Assembly: GCF_964031045.1 (NCBI RefSeq)
Contig: NZ_OZ034994.1
Coordinates: 248,001-312,000 of the forward strand
Direction: 5' to 3'
Origin: Spiroplasma endosymbiont of Aspidapion aeneum
GTDB lineage: Bacteria > Bacillota_I > Bacilli_A > Mycoplasmatales > Mycoplasmataceae
Length of the DNA stretch: 64,000 nucleotides
The notes under the pieces were generated by a model, which worked only from the letters and a program-made list of their open reading frames with translations, was not told where the DNA came from and did not search any database. Position 1 is the first letter of the stretch. Each line of letters begins with the position of its first letter. This document shows, in pieces, positions 31,617-42,185 of the stretch. The position numbers and the translations under genes were made by a program.

Positions 31617-31949
31617 ATGAAGAGAAGTGAAAAACTGATAATAATGCATAAGTTTATTTTTCAAAAAAAGAATGAGCATAAGTTTATTTTTTGCTTATTT
31701 ATTTTTCTGCTAATTTCTATATGCCTTATAATTATTGGATTAATAATCTTAGATATTTATTTATTTAAAAACCCAATCTTACTTTTAATTTTTTTTACTT
31801 TAATGTCAATATTTATTTTATTGTATTACTTTATACTCAAAATTTCATTTTATTTAATGAATAAAAAAATGATAAAGATGGTGGGGAAAATGTTTAAAAG
31901 AGTTTCATTTATGTTACAAAATAGAAAAAAATATATGATTGAGTTTTAG
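31617..31949 (+). CDS. Small membrane protein, unknown
   Basis: A 110-residue protein starting MKRSEKLIIMHKF behind tggaggat. Two strongly hydrophobic helices (around residues 26-50 and 53-78) are flanked by basic segments, with a lysine/arginine-rich C terminus (KKMIKMVGKMFKRVSFMLQNRKK). No family recognised. It is followed after eight bases by another small two-helix protein, so the two are probably cotranscribed. It lies in an IS-rich accessory stretch. Confidence 0.6.
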   Translation: MKRSEKLIIMHKFIFQKKNEHKFIFCLFIFLLISICLIIIGLIILDIYLFKNPILLLIFFTLMSIFILLYYFILKISFYLMNKKMIKMVGKMFKRVSFMLQNRKKYMIEF

Positions 31950-31957
31950 GTTGAATT

Positions 31958-32185
31958 ATGTGGTCGTTTACCTATATTTTGTTTTCTGTAATTACTATAA
32001 TAATTGAATTTCAAATAATTTCAAATAATTTTTATTGACTAAAATGGGTATTAATTCCAGTTGTTTTATTATTTACTCTTTTTGAATTAGAAACTTGCAT
32101 CAGACATCATGTTCATTTAATTGAACGAAAAATTCAAAAAAATGAAGAATTAAATAGAGAAAAAATGACTCTAAGTGACCATTAA
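31958..32185 (+). CDS. Small membrane protein, unknown
   Basis: A 75-residue protein starting MWSFTYILFSVITII at ATG 31958; one Trp is TGA. Two hydrophobic helices (about 4-22 and 28-45) are followed by a polar, charged tail (CIRHHVHLIERKIQKNEELNREK). Too short for a long-ORF screen. It follows the previous small membrane gene closely but has only a weak ribosome binding site. Function unknown. Confidence 0.45.
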
Positions 32186-32193
32186 TCTAATAA

Positions 32194-32319
32194 ATATTCT
32201 ACTTTCATTTTAAAATTAATGATGTTGTTACCGCTTTTAATGAGGGTGATGTTTATGTTAACAGTGCTGGAAAAGGATTTGGCTATGTTGGTGTCTATTC
32301 TATAACAATGGTTTATTAA
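32194..32319 (+). pseudogene. Short coding-like fragment
   Basis: An open stretch of 41 codons ending in TAA reads INDVVTAFNEGDVYVNSAGK and then GFGYVGVYSITMVY, which looks like the C-terminal end of a secreted or surface protein, but it has no start codon or ribosome binding site. It is most likely the tail of a lost gene. The rest of 32186-32498 has no gene; a T-rich run and the tgtataat promoter of the next gene (32462-32469) are present. Confidence 0.35.
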
Positions 32320-32498
32320 AGATATTATTTTATTCAACTACATAATATATAAGGAAAATTCTACAATTAAGTCTAAGTAGATTGGTTTATTTTTTAACCA
32401 TTCTATTTTTTTTACTTTTTTTATTTTAATAATAAAAAAAGTAAATTTGTTTGTTTTAAGTGTATAATTAATATATATAGAGTGGTGTTAATTATATA

Positions 32499-33197
32499 AT
32501 GATTAAAATCGAGAATGTAAGTAAAAAATATAAGGAAAATTTTGTAAATTTAAATATTAATATTAATATTGAAGACGGAAAAATTTATGGTTTAATTGGG
32601 CCAAATGGAGCTGGAAAAACAACATTAGTACGGCAAATGCTTGGTTTTATTAAGTCTGATGAAGGTAAAATAACATTTAACAATATTAATTCTTGAAATA
32701 ATTCCAAAAAAATAATGGCAGATATTGGTTATGTCCCAGGAGAATTAGCACTTTTTGAAAGTGTTTCTGTTAAATATTGGTTGAACCTAACAAAATTATT
32801 TAAGGAAAATGTTGATCCAAAATGAGTTGATTCTTTAGTCAAATATTTTGATTTGGATGTAAATAAAAAAATAAAGAAATTATCAAAAGGAAATAAGCAA
32901 AAGGTATCTATCATTGGTGCATTAATGCACAAACCAAAATATATTATTCTCGATGAACCAACCTCTGGTTTAGACCCGGTAATGCAAATAAAGTTTAATA
33001 AGTTAATTTTGAAATTAAAAAATGATTACAAAACAACAGTTTTTCTCTGTTCTCATATTATTTCTGAATCTCAAGAATTATGTGACCAAATATTTTTTAT
33101 TAATCATGGTAATATTCTAAAATCATTGGATTCTAATGAAATTAAAAATAATGATTTATTACAAATCTTTAAAGATTTGTATGGAGCAGAGTTATAA
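32499..33197 (+). CDS. ABC transporter ATP-binding protein (ABC-2 type)
   Basis: A 232-residue ATPase subunit: GLIGPNGAGKTTLVRQMLG (Walker A), the Q-loop region GYVPGELALFE, KLSKGNKQKVSIIGALMHKPKYIILDEPTSGLDP (signature with SKGN in place of SGGQ, and Walker B), and LCSHIISESQELCD (H loop). This wording is typical of ATPases paired with ABC-2 permeases such as those for multidrug, antibiotic or sodium export. Read through two TGA Trp codons. Its stop codon overlaps the start of the first permease, so the three genes form one transporter operon with a heterodimeric membrane part. Confidence 0.93.
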
Positions 33198-34114
33198 TGA
33201 AATCTAAGAGTAAATTTATCGCTTCCTTTTTATATTATTTAAGAACTAATTGAAGAACAATTTTAGCAATTTTTTGTTTGTGAATAGTGTTAACATTAAT
33301 TTTTTGTTTGTATAGTATGACATCTGATTATGGTTTTAGTAAACCAGATTTTCGGGCTGCATATGAACAAAAAACTATTAATGGTGGCAAAGGTAGTTCT
33401 AGAATTTCTCTAGCAACAATTAATAAATACTTTTTATATGGAGGTTTTGCTGGTTGTTTTTATCTAATTGTGGGAACACTATTTTGAAATAAAATTTTAA
33501 TGAAGGAATTAACAAATAAAACAATTTCATATTGACTTAGTCATAATCTATCTCGCACTAAAATATTATTATACAAATGCTTTTTTATCTTTTCAATTTT
33601 TTTATTATTGTTTTTAATTCAATTTACAATTTCATTAGCTTTTGTGATTAATGCATATTATATTAGCGAAGCTGAAATATATGCATTTATATCCCAAACG
33701 TTAAATTTTCTTGCTTTTGTTTTATTTATTAATAGTTTATTTTTCTTAATTGTTAATTTTTGAATTGAAAAGCAAAGATTGGTTAATTGTATAATTACTG
33801 GTTTTTTAGTCTTAGTTATATTAATTTTATTTTTATCAATTTTTTTGAAAAAAATTGATTTCAGTTATGTGAATATATTTAATTTAATTTATAATCCCTT
33901 TGATGGAGGAACATCTTATTCTGATCAATATGATTTTTCTAATCGTGGTGTTCATCAAATCATAAATAAAGACCATGGAGTTATATTTATTTATGATTGA
34001 AAATCAATTAAACCATTATATAATTATATCATAGCAATTTCTATGATACTTGGTACTGGAGTTTGTATTTATGGGGGATTATTAATTTTTCAAAAAAAAC
34101 AAATACATTGTTAA
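33197..34114 (+). CDS. ABC-2 type permease subunit 1
   Basis: A 305-residue membrane protein with about six hydrophobic helices, translated through many TGA Trp codons, starting in overlap with the ATPase gene stop (taATG). The first extracellular loop reads DYGFSKPDFRAAYEQKTINGGKGSSRISLATINKYFLYGG, and a second loop before the last helix contains DGGTSYSDQYDFSNRGVHQIINKDHG. It is a paralogue of the next gene, which has the same two loops in changed form. It must form the channel with the ATPase at 32499. Substrate unknown. Confidence 0.85.
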
Positions 34115-34134
34115 ATATAGACAAGGAAGATAAT

Positions 34135-35022
34135 ATGAAAAAAAAGAGCTTAAACAAATACATGCGATTTTATTTTTATACAAATTGAAAACTTATTTTG
34201 TTTATTTTTTGCATGTGGTCTTTAATTTCGATTGCAATCTTAATTATAAGTTGTAATTCTTATTATAATTTTAGCAAACCTGTTTTTAATGATAGCTATG
34301 AAACTGGTCAAGGTGGTTTTTTCAAAAGAAATTCGATTACATTTTTTGACCATTATTTTTTATATGGGCCTGTGTTTATTTTTTTATATTTGATTGTGAC
34401 GGTTGTTTTTTTAAATATTATCTTTTATAATGAAGTTAATAGTGAAATTATATGTTATTGGTTAACACAAGGATTATCAAAAACACAAATTATTATTTAT
34501 AAACTAATTTTCATTTGACTTTTATCAACATTTTTATTTTTAATTGAGTCCTTAATTAGTTTAGTCTTTATTTGTGAGAGTTATTTAATTAGCGGTAAAG
34601 AAATTGAAGGATATTTCATTCAGTCATTAAATTTTCTTTGCATTATTTATTTTTTGAATGTAGCTACGTTCTTTATCTTTATTTTGCTTATTGACCATCA
34701 ATATCTAGCAAATAGCTTAATTTTTTGTTTTCTTATTTATACAATTATAATTATTGTTCTTGATCTTTTTCTAAAAACAAACTTCTTAAAATACTTTAAT
34801 ATTCTCAATTTAGCATATGACCCATTTTGGCAAAATATTAATCTAGACCAAAGTAGTGCAGTACAAATAACAAATAAAAATGGTGACGTTTTAACAGTAA
34901 ATTCATGAAAAAAAATAAATATGTTACCTAGTATAATAATTTCTTTCTTTCTTTTAACAACCACTTGTGGATTTTGCTACCCTTTTGTAAAGGTTTATAA
35001 TAAAAAAGATATGCTAATATAG
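34135..35022 (+). CDS. ABC-2 type permease subunit 2
   Basis: A 295-residue paralogue of the preceding permease, starting at ATG 34135 behind aaggaag. Shared features: about six membrane helices, first loop NFSKPVFNDSYETGQGGFFKRNSITFFDHYFLYG, SEIICYWLTQGLSKTQIIIYKLIF (corresponding to ISYWLSHNLSRTKILLYKCFF in the first) and a loop before the final helix (YDPFWQNINLDQSSAVQITNKNGDV). This pairing supports a heterodimeric exporter made by gene duplication. The gene ends shortly before a decayed IS copy. Confidence 0.85.
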
Positions 35023-36386
35023 TCTTAATATAAGTGAGAGTAAAATTAGAGGTAGTAGTTAATATTTAACTTGTAAGTATAGAAGTTGTTTTTATAAAAA
35101 ATAGAGTTACAAATTAAAATATTTTGCATTATTTGAACATAAAAAAAACGAAGATCATTGAAATATTTAAAAAAAGTGGCACAATCTTTGTAGAACAACT
35201 ATTTCACAAATTACTTTCTTAATATGATGATATATAAGAATTAAAAGTGTCTTTGATGAAAGATGTGAATATAAACAAAAATTTAGTTCGGAGAAATTTT
35301 ATGGGATAGGAAATTAAAAAAATAGAACATGAAAATAATGGATTTATATGAACAAATTAAAATCCTAGGATTAGAATAATTTACAAAAAAATTCAATAAA
35401 CTGAATGATGAAGTATCGATATAATAAAGTGATAAAGACTAGGCAATATAAACACCATTCATTTTGCGATACATATAAGGAAATTTAAACAATTTCAAAA
35501 ATTTTGTGTGTTGGTGTATTGATCGGCAGTATTGTTAATTTTAAAAGGCCTTTAGCCTGCTAAAAAAGATTTTAATTCAAATATTGAAATTATTACCCTG
35601 TGAGCCCCAAAATGTATCTAAATTAAATACAATTAGTAACTATAGAATTTGATATTTTATACAACATTAATAATCTCGAAAATTATTTTGCAATAAATAA
35701 GTAGACTAAAAGTATCTTTAATACTAGTATTTGTCGAAAAATTATCCTTGATTAACAATTAAAATATTTGATAAAATTTTCAATAGATGTTGTTAGTACA
35801 GAAAAGTAAACCCATAATAATTAAACAAAATCTTAAGAATAATTTGATTGTAAATTATAACATGCATTTAGTCATAATAAAAAATTTAATTGTTGTATCA
35901 TATTTAAAGATGTATTTATAAATAAAAAACAAACTAAACATTATGTAAAATTTCATATGATTTATTTATTATAATTTTTTTCATATCTAATTTAAATTTT
36001 GAAAATATTTAAACAATTATTAAAAAATTATGTTGCATATTAAATATATTGAAAATAACTATTTTGCTATTCAAACTTAAATAAAAAAGGTTAGTCAATC
36101 TTTCGCATGAGGTTGCGATTATTTTATATTATTAATATGTAACTCCACTTTAAACATACTAAATCAACCAATACTAAAAGATGAATTAAACAATAATTTT
36201 ATAAATCATTTAAGAACCGCCTTAATTCACTTTAATATTTTCAAAACATATTTAGAGATTTTATTAAAAATAAAAATTTATAAATATGTTAGCATACAAA
36301 TCGTATCATCTCATTTTTTTAAAGGTTACCTTTTTTAATATTACACATTTGGTCTATTCACTATAGATTTTATTTCCTATTATTAA
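35023..36386. other. Gene-free stretch occupied by a decayed IS
   Basis: The stretch is nearly all IS remnant (35045-36335); the short remainder holds the end of the nitroreductase gene on the minus strand. No intact gene seen. Confidence 0.6.
35045..36335 (+). mobile_element. Degenerate copy of the IS at 15925
   Basis: Full-length but heavily mutated relative. Matching landmarks in order: ttttataaaaaatagagttacaaa... (transposase start), atataaacaccattcattttgcgatacatataagg (compare atataagcatcattcattttgtgaaatatatataaagg in the intact copy), tttgcaataaataagtagac, tagtatttgtcgaaaaattatcc, and the right end ...aaaggttacc at 36323-36332. Frames are destroyed by stops and indels throughout. It marks an old insertion of the same family. 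Confidence 0.75.
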
Positions 36387-37037
36387 TTAAACTATTTTAT
36401 ACATATTTTCTTTTGCAAATCTATGTCTTTTGGCAACTTTAATATTTAATTCATCATTTTTATCTGCATACCCCAATGAAGCAGTGACATTTATTCTCTG
36501 TCCCTGCACCATTGTTTTTTCTTTGATCATAAACTCTTCTAATTTTGAAGTATTAAATCCCATCATTGGTGTTGTTTCAAACCCAATATCTGTTGCTTGC
36601 AATAGCACAAAAGCTAATTGAATGGAACTTGATGTTATATCTATTGTGTCTGTATATTTAGATACTTTTGTATAGTAATTTATAACACCTTTTGCAGTTT
36701 CATCTAACGCATCTTTAGCTGCAAAATCTTTTATAGTATCATAGATTCTCTTATAATTATCAGATAGTAACACCTTAAATGGTGTCCCAATAAATATAAT
36801 TAAAGCTTTTGCTTTTAAAATATTTATTTTATTTGATTCTTCAAAAAACTCTGCATATTCTTCTTTTTTTGATTTATTTGTTATGATTACTATTTGAGAA
36901 TCTTGAAAATTCGTAGCAGATGGTGCAAGATATGCTGCATCTATTATATTTTCTATTTGTTCTTTTGTTAAATCTGGCCCATCAATATATCTTTTTGTTG
37001 TATGTCTTTTTTTAATAACTTCATTTAAATTTTTCAT
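36387..37037 (-). CDS. Nitroreductase-family flavoprotein
   Basis: A 216-residue FMN-dependent NAD(P)H oxidoreductase of the NfsB/NfnB type. It begins MKNLNEVIKKRHTTKRYIDG with the typical R-x-T-x-R-x-Y motif that contacts FMN; then IDAAYLAPSATNFQDSQIVII (FMN-binding Ser), and DIGFETTPMMGFNTSKL near the C terminus. Start is set at 37037 behind agaggaa; an upstream in-frame ATG (37103) would add a basic leader without a ribosome binding site. It is divergent from mreB. Natural substrate unknown; quinone or nitro compound reduction is typical. Confidence 0.92.
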   Translation of the reverse strand: MKNLNEVIKKRHTTKRYIDGPDLTKEQIENIIDAAYLAPSATNFQDSQIVIITNKSKKEEYAEFFEESNKINILKAKALIIFIGTPFKVLLSDNYKRIYDTIKDFAAKDALDETAKGVINYYTKVSKYTDTIDITSSSIQLAFVLLQATDIGFETTPMMGFNTSKLEEFMIKEKTMVQGQRINVTASLGYADKNDELNIKVAKRHRFAKENMYKIV

Positions 37038-37209
37038 AAATATTCCTCTTTTATCTATTATAATATTATCATATTTCTCATTTTTTTTAATAGTTATTAT
37101 CATAAATATTTTTGTTTGTAATAATCAAAAGATTACCCACAAACAAAAAGAAAAGTATGTTTTTTCTGATTATTTATTATAATATATAAGTATATAAGTG
37201 AGGAAAATA

Positions 37210-38235
37210 ATGAAAAAACCAGCATACGTATCATTAGATTTAGGAACATCATATACTTTGATGTACATTGGTGGGCAAGGAATAGTTTACAATGAGCCAT
37301 CAATTATTGCTCTAAGGATATCAGATCAAAAAATAATCGCTGTCGGAATAGAGGCGGCAAAATTAATAGGAAAAAGTAATAAAAATATTCGAGTTGTCAA
37401 ACCAATGGTTGATGGTGTCATTACAGACATTAAAACTACGCAAACACAATTAGAGTACATTGTTAAAAGATTAAGAATTGAACAAACAATCAAGGGCTGC
37501 ATTATGGTAATTGCATACCCAAGTATAATTACGTCATTAGAAAAATCTGCGCTTGAAAAAATAGCATATAAACTTGGTGCTAGCTTTGTGATAATGCAAG
37601 AAGAAGTCAAAATGGCAGCCCTTGGAGGAGGGGTGAATATTTCAGCCCCTTCTGGACAATTGGTTATTGATTCTGGTGGGGGAACAACAGACATTGCTGT
37701 TCTATCATCGGGAGATGTAGTTCTTTCAAAATCGATAAAAATTGCTGGAACAGTTCTTACAAAAGAAATACAAAAATACGTTCGTGCTCAACACGGTATG
37801 GATATTGGAGAAACTACAGCTGAGAATATAAAAATAAAAATTGGAAATCTAGTTAAGGTTGGAGACTTAGATAATCTTTATGCATATGGGAGAGATTTAG
37901 TTTCTGGTTTACCTAGACAGGTTTTATTAACTCCTCAAGAAATTCAAGAAGTTTTAAAGGTTCCGGTTTCTAGAATAATAGACCTTGCTGTACAAGTTTT
38001 AGAATCAACTCCACCTGAATTAGCTGGAGATATATTTAGAAATGGTATTACTCTTTGTGGTGGAACAAGTTTGATCAAAGGAATGGCTAAATATGTTGCA
38101 GATACTATCCAATTGCCAGTAAAAATGGGTGACCAACCATTGTTAGCGGTTATAAATGGGACACGTAGTTTTGAATCAAAAGCAATTGAAATTTACCAAA
38201 ATTCATCTTCAAACACAAATCTATATGATGAGTAA
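37210..38235 (+). CDS. mreB: MreB-like bacterial actin
   Basis: MreB forms ATP-dependent filaments under the membrane. In wall-less Spiroplasma, MreB paralogues with fibril protein make up the internal ribbon that gives helical shape and swimming. The 341-residue protein has the actin-fold signatures: LDLGTSYTLMYIGGQG (phosphate 1), VIDSGGGTTDIAVLSSG (phosphate 2), ENIKIKIGNLV and GGTSLIKGMAKYVADTI (adenosine motif), ending with the usual ESKAIEIYQ. ATG 37210 is chosen behind tgagga; GTG 37198 is an in-frame alternative. MreB is absent from most other mollicutes, so this gene is the main evidence for a Spiroplasma-type organism. Confidence 0.95.
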   Translation: MKKPAYVSLDLGTSYTLMYIGGQGIVYNEPSIIALRISDQKIIAVGIEAAKLIGKSNKNIRVVKPMVDGVITDIKTTQTQLEYIVKRLRIEQTIKGCIMVIAYPSIITSLEKSALEKIAYKLGASFVIMQEEVKMAALGGGVNISAPSGQLVIDSGGGTTDIAVLSSGDVVLSKSIKIAGTVLTKEIQKYVRAQHGMDIGETTAENIKIKIGNLVKVGDLDNLYAYGRDLVSGLPRQVLLTPQEIQEVLKVPVSRIIDLAVQVLESTPPELAGDIFRNGITLCGGTSLIKGMAKYVADTIQLPVKMGDQPLLAVINGTRSFESKAIEIYQNSSSNTNLYDE

Positions 38236-38451
38236 AATAAATTATTATTTAAAGAATAGTGATTAACCAGTCTCTATCCGCTGAAACTGTAAGATAAAAA
38301 CAATATTTTTGTCAACTATTTCATTGTTTGGAGATTTTTTATTATTTAGGCAAAATATGCCATATTCTTTATTAATCTATTCGTCAATGTCAATTATACA
38401 AGAAATATGTACAAAATAAATATATAATAAGAGAGTAATGAATGGTAATTT

Positions 38452-39123
38452 ATGAAGAGAAGTGAGAAAAATCGGGAATTATATCATAGAATAAATCAAG
38501 AAATTAGTGACATTGAAAAAGATTTAAAATCAACAGAGGATTTAGATGAAATTTTTGCTGCATTAAAGGTTATTGATGTTAACTTATATAGTGAAGTATT
38601 AAAATTAAAAGATTTAAATAAAAAATCAACAGACCCATATGTTGAACCAGAAAAAACTAAATATAATGTTGATGAGAGTATTAAAATCAAAATCAAGAAA
38701 ATACTTAGCGAACTTCAACCTTTTAAATATGATAATGATGATGAAAAAGATTATTGAAATAGCAATGAAAATTATACTTTCAATTCAAAAGATTATAAAG
38801 CATATAATGATACAATTGAAGAAGAAAAAAAATTACGAAGTCTTAGAGAAAATAAATCTTACGATATAATTGCAAAAGCAAAAAAAGCAGCATTTGATGA
38901 TATTGACACAAAAAGTTTAGAGAAATTTAAACTAACCGCCAATAAGAAAGTGGCTGAATCTGTAAGAGATATTATGAATAGATTAGACGATGCAACAGCT
39001 GTTGCTCAAGCATCCTATAAATTATTAAATCGAAAGCAAAAGAAGAGACAATATGTTTGAATATACATATCAGTTTTTTTAATAATGGTTATATGTGCAA
39101 TACTACTTTTGGTTATTAAGTAA
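38452..39123 (+). CDS. Tail-anchored coiled-coil protein, unknown
   Basis: A 223-residue protein, with one TGA Trp at 38755 and one near the end. Residues 1-195 are highly charged and helical (MKRSEKNRELYHRINQEISDIEKDL...), and a single hydrophobic helix at the C terminus (VWIYISVFLIMVICAILLLVIK) would anchor it in the membrane with the bulk in the cytoplasm. No family is recognised. Start ATG has only a weak ribosome binding site. It lies between mreB and cmk and ends 27 bases before cmk, so it may be cotranscribed with cmk-der-gpsA. A role with the cytoskeleton is possible but not shown. Confidence 0.72.
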
Positions 39124-39150
39124 TATAATAATATAAAAAGGACAAATTTT

Positions 39151-39810
39151 ATGAAAAATATAAATATAGCAGTTGATGGAACAGCTGGCAGCGGAAAGTC
39201 GAGCACATTTTTAGAAGTTAGTAAAATAATTGGTTACAACTTTATTGACACTGGTGTCATGTATAGAGCATTTACTTGATTATGTGCAAATAAGAAAATT
39301 GACTTTAATAATAAGAATCATATTAATGAGGTATTAAAAGATCTTGATATTTTAATTACAGATAATAAAATTATTATTAATGGTGAGGACGTTTCTTTAT
39401 TACTTGAATCTGATATTGTTATAAAAAATATAAATAAAGTTTCTGTTGTTGATATTGTAAGAGATAAAATGGTCACTTTACAAAAAGAAATGGTAAAAGA
39501 AAAAAGAAACATTATGGTTGGAAGGGATATAACTAGTGTTGTATTATGTGATGCTGAGTTAAAGGTCTATTTTGATTGTTCTATTGAAGAGAGAGCAAAA
39601 CGAAGATTAAAACAAAGATTAAAGATTAATAACAAGGCAAGTTATGATGAAATATATGAATCAATTAGACAAAGAGATATGACCGATAAATCCCGTGAAA
39701 TTGGAGCACTTAAAATAGTGCCAGATGCTTGAATATTTGATTCAACTAATTATTCATTTCAAGAATCGGTTGAAAAAATTTTAGAAAAAATTTATAGTAT
39801 TATAAATTAA
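39151..39810 (+). CDS. cmk: Cytidylate kinase
   Basis: CMP/dCMP kinase for pyrimidine nucleotide supply. The 219-residue protein starts [16 protein letters not shown] (P loop), then [16 protein letters not shown] (substrate Asp-Thr-Gly region), [10 protein letters not shown], and the lid segment [34 protein letters not shown]. Trp codons include TGA. The ribosome binding site aaaagga is clear. It is followed by der, the order cmk-der-gpsA-hup being the classical Firmicute/mollicute arrangement. Confidence 0.96.
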
Positions 39811-39826
39811 AAGAAAGGCTAACATT

Positions 39827-41143
39827 ATGGCTCAAAAAAAAGTATTTACTATTGTTGGACGTCCTAATGTTGGAAAATCAACTTTCTTTAATAGAATAAT
39901 TAAAGAAAGGAAATCTATAGTCGAAGATACTCCTGGTGTAACAAGAGATCGAATATATGGACAAGGAGAATGAATTACAATACCTTTTATTCTCATTGAT
40001 ACTGGTGGTATAGTTTTTAACGATGATCTTCCATTTTCAAGGCAGATAAAACTTCAAGCACAGATTGCAATTGAAGAAGCTGATGTTATTTTATTTTTAA
40101 TAAACTATAAAGAGGGAATAACAAATGAAGATGAAGAGGTAGCAAAATTATTATATAAAGCAAATAAACCAATTCTTTTAGTAGCAAATAAATATGATAA
40201 TAAAGATAGTGGTTATGAAAAATATGAATTTATGTCTCTTGGATTTGGTGAACCTTATTTAATATCTTCAAGCCATGGAATAGGTATTGGAGACTTGATG
40301 GATGGAATATTTAATAAAATTCCAAAAGAAGAATCTGTTTATGATGATAATGAACTAAAAATAACAATTGTTGGTCGTCCCAATGTAGGAAAATCATCTT
40401 TATTAAATTCGCTTGTAAATGAAGATAGAATGATCGTTTCAGATATCCCTGGAACAACAAGAGATTCGGTTGATACGAGAATAAAGTTCAAAGGAAAAGA
40501 TTATATTTTAGTTGATACTGCTGGTCTTCGAAAACGAGGCAAGATATATGAAAATATAGAAAAATATAGTTATTTAAGATCGCTATCTAGTATTAATAAA
40601 TCTGATATTGTTATTCTTGTGGTTGATATTTCAAACTCAATTATAGACCAAGATACAAATATTGGTGGTCTTGCATTTGATGAAAAAAAACCAATTATTA
40701 TTATTGCAAATAAATGAGATTTAGTTGAAGATAAATCTTCGGCTGCAATGAATAAAAAAGAAAAGGAAATTAGAAGTTATTTTAAATATTTGCAGTATGC
40801 TAAAATAGTATTTACGTCCGCAATAGAAAGAACTAGAATTCATAACGTATTTGAAACAATCGATCTTGTTAAAGAGAATATGTCAAAAAGAATAAAAACA
40901 AGTATTCTTAATGAAATATTCAATAAAGCACAACTTATCAATCCTGCTCCAGATTTCAATGGTGGAAGATTAAAAATTTATTTTGTAAATCAGGTAAAGG
41001 CATATATGCCAACTTTTGTATTATTTGTTAACAACCCAAATTATGTGCACTTCTCATATAAACGATTTTTAGAGAACCAAATACGCGCTCATTTTAATTT
41101 TGATGGTGTACCAATCAATATTATATTCAGAGAAAAGAAATAG
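39827..41143 (+). CDS. der: GTPase Der (EngA)
   Basis: Der is the double-GTPase essential for 50S ribosome assembly. The 438-residue product has two tandem G domains, each with its P loop: GRPNVGKST near residue 10 and GRPNVGKSS near residue 181, along with [14 protein letters not shown], then [19 protein letters not shown] and NKWD (W by TGA). A KH-like C-terminal domain closes it ([23 protein letters not shown]... [19 protein letters not shown]). Start ATG 39827 behind gaaagg. Confidence 0.97.
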
Positions 41144-41154
41144 AGGTATTATAT

Positions 41155-42159
41155 ATGAAATCAAAAGTAGCAATTATTGGAACAGGAGCATATGGCACTG
41201 TCTTAGCAAATGTAATAGCAGAAAATCATAATCAGGTAACAATGTATGGAATTGATAGAAAACAAGTAGAAGATATTGACAAGAATAATTTGAATAAAGA
41301 ATTTTTTGGGGATATTCTAATAAATAAAAATATTAATGCAACATGTGATATTAAAGAGGCATTAAATGATGCAAATGTTGTTATAATTTGTGTTCCAACT
41401 TTTGCAATTGAAAAAATTCTAGAACTATTAGACAAAAACATAGACCACCCAGTTCATATTATAAACACTGCCAAGGGATTGGTTGGTGATAATCATAATT
41501 TTCTTTCTAAAAAGATTAAAAACTATTTTAGGGATAGCAAAAACATAATTTCATATGGTGGTATTTATGGGCCATCATTAGCAAAAGAATGTATTATGAA
41601 AAAGCCGACTTGTGTAATGATGGCTAATGAGAAAATTGAAATTGCCAATGAATTGGCAAAATTATTTATAAATGATCATTTTTATGTCCAAACAACTACA
41701 GATATTTTGGGCTGTGAAATTGCGGGAGCATTAAAAAATACTATCGCTATTGCTTGTGGAATAATTGATGGATTTGGATATGGAGACAATGCGCATGCTT
41801 GTTTAATAACAATTGGTCACCAAGAAATATGTAGATTTGCTAAGCATTTTGGTGCAAAGGAAGAAACCTTTCTAAATTTTGCCACAATGGGAGATTTAGT
41901 TCTTACAGCAAGTTCAAAAGGTTCTAGAAATTTTTCATTGGGAAATAGTATTGCTTTTAATGATAGCGCCCAAAAAGTATTAGAGTCACATAAAGTAACG
42001 GTAGAAGGTGTTTTAACCTGCAAATTAGCAGTAGAAATTGCAAAAATCAACAATATTTCTATGCCCTTATTTGAATTAATGTATGAAATATTGTATAATA
42101 AACATAAGCCAAGTTTAGGGGTTAAAAAAATATTCCCAAATTCAATGGCGAAATATTAA
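41155..42159 (+). CDS. gpsA: Glycerol-3-phosphate dehydrogenase [NAD(P)+]
   Basis: GpsA reduces dihydroxyacetone phosphate to sn-glycerol 3-phosphate for phospholipid synthesis. The 334-residue protein shows the N-terminal Rossmann motif AIIGTGAYGTVLANV, then NTAKGLV, YGGIYGPSLAKEC, the catalytic Lys region EIAGALKNTIAIACGIIDGFGYGDNAHA, and TMGDLVLTASSKGSRNFSLG. Start ATG 41155 behind tagagg. It follows der by 11 bases and precedes hup, all on the same strand. Confidence 0.97.
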   Translation: MKSKVAIIGTGAYGTVLANVIAENHNQVTMYGIDRKQVEDIDKNNLNKEFFGDILINKNINATCDIKEALNDANVVIICVPTFAIEKILELLDKNIDHPVHIINTAKGLVGDNHNFLSKKIKNYFRDSKNIISYGGIYGPSLAKECIMKKPTCVMMANEKIEIANELAKLFINDHFYVQTTTDILGCEIAGALKNTIAIACGIIDGFGYGDNAHACLITIGHQEICRFAKHFGAKEETFLNFATMGDLVLTASSKGSRNFSLGNSIAFNDSAQKVLESHKVTVEGVLTCKLAVEIAKINNISMPLFELMYEILYNKHKPSLGVKKIFPNSMAKY

Positions 42160-42185
42160 AATAATTTGAAAGGTAAAAATAAAAA

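Noticed and set aside
31617-31640. Shared start (MKRSEK and nearly the same bases) of the genes at 31617 and 38452 as a common control element
   Set aside because: The match covers only about 18 bases of coding start; upstream sequences and the rest of the proteins differ, so chance is the simpler explanation.
35440-35465. Third copy of the recombination element (ataaacacca inside the decayed IS)
   Set aside because: It derives from the transposase coding sequence, as the aligned intact IS shows, and precedes no gene at the required distance.
37038-37103. Longer nitroreductase start
   Set aside because: The family N terminus begins at MKNLNEVIKKRHTTKRY and agaggaa lies just before it.
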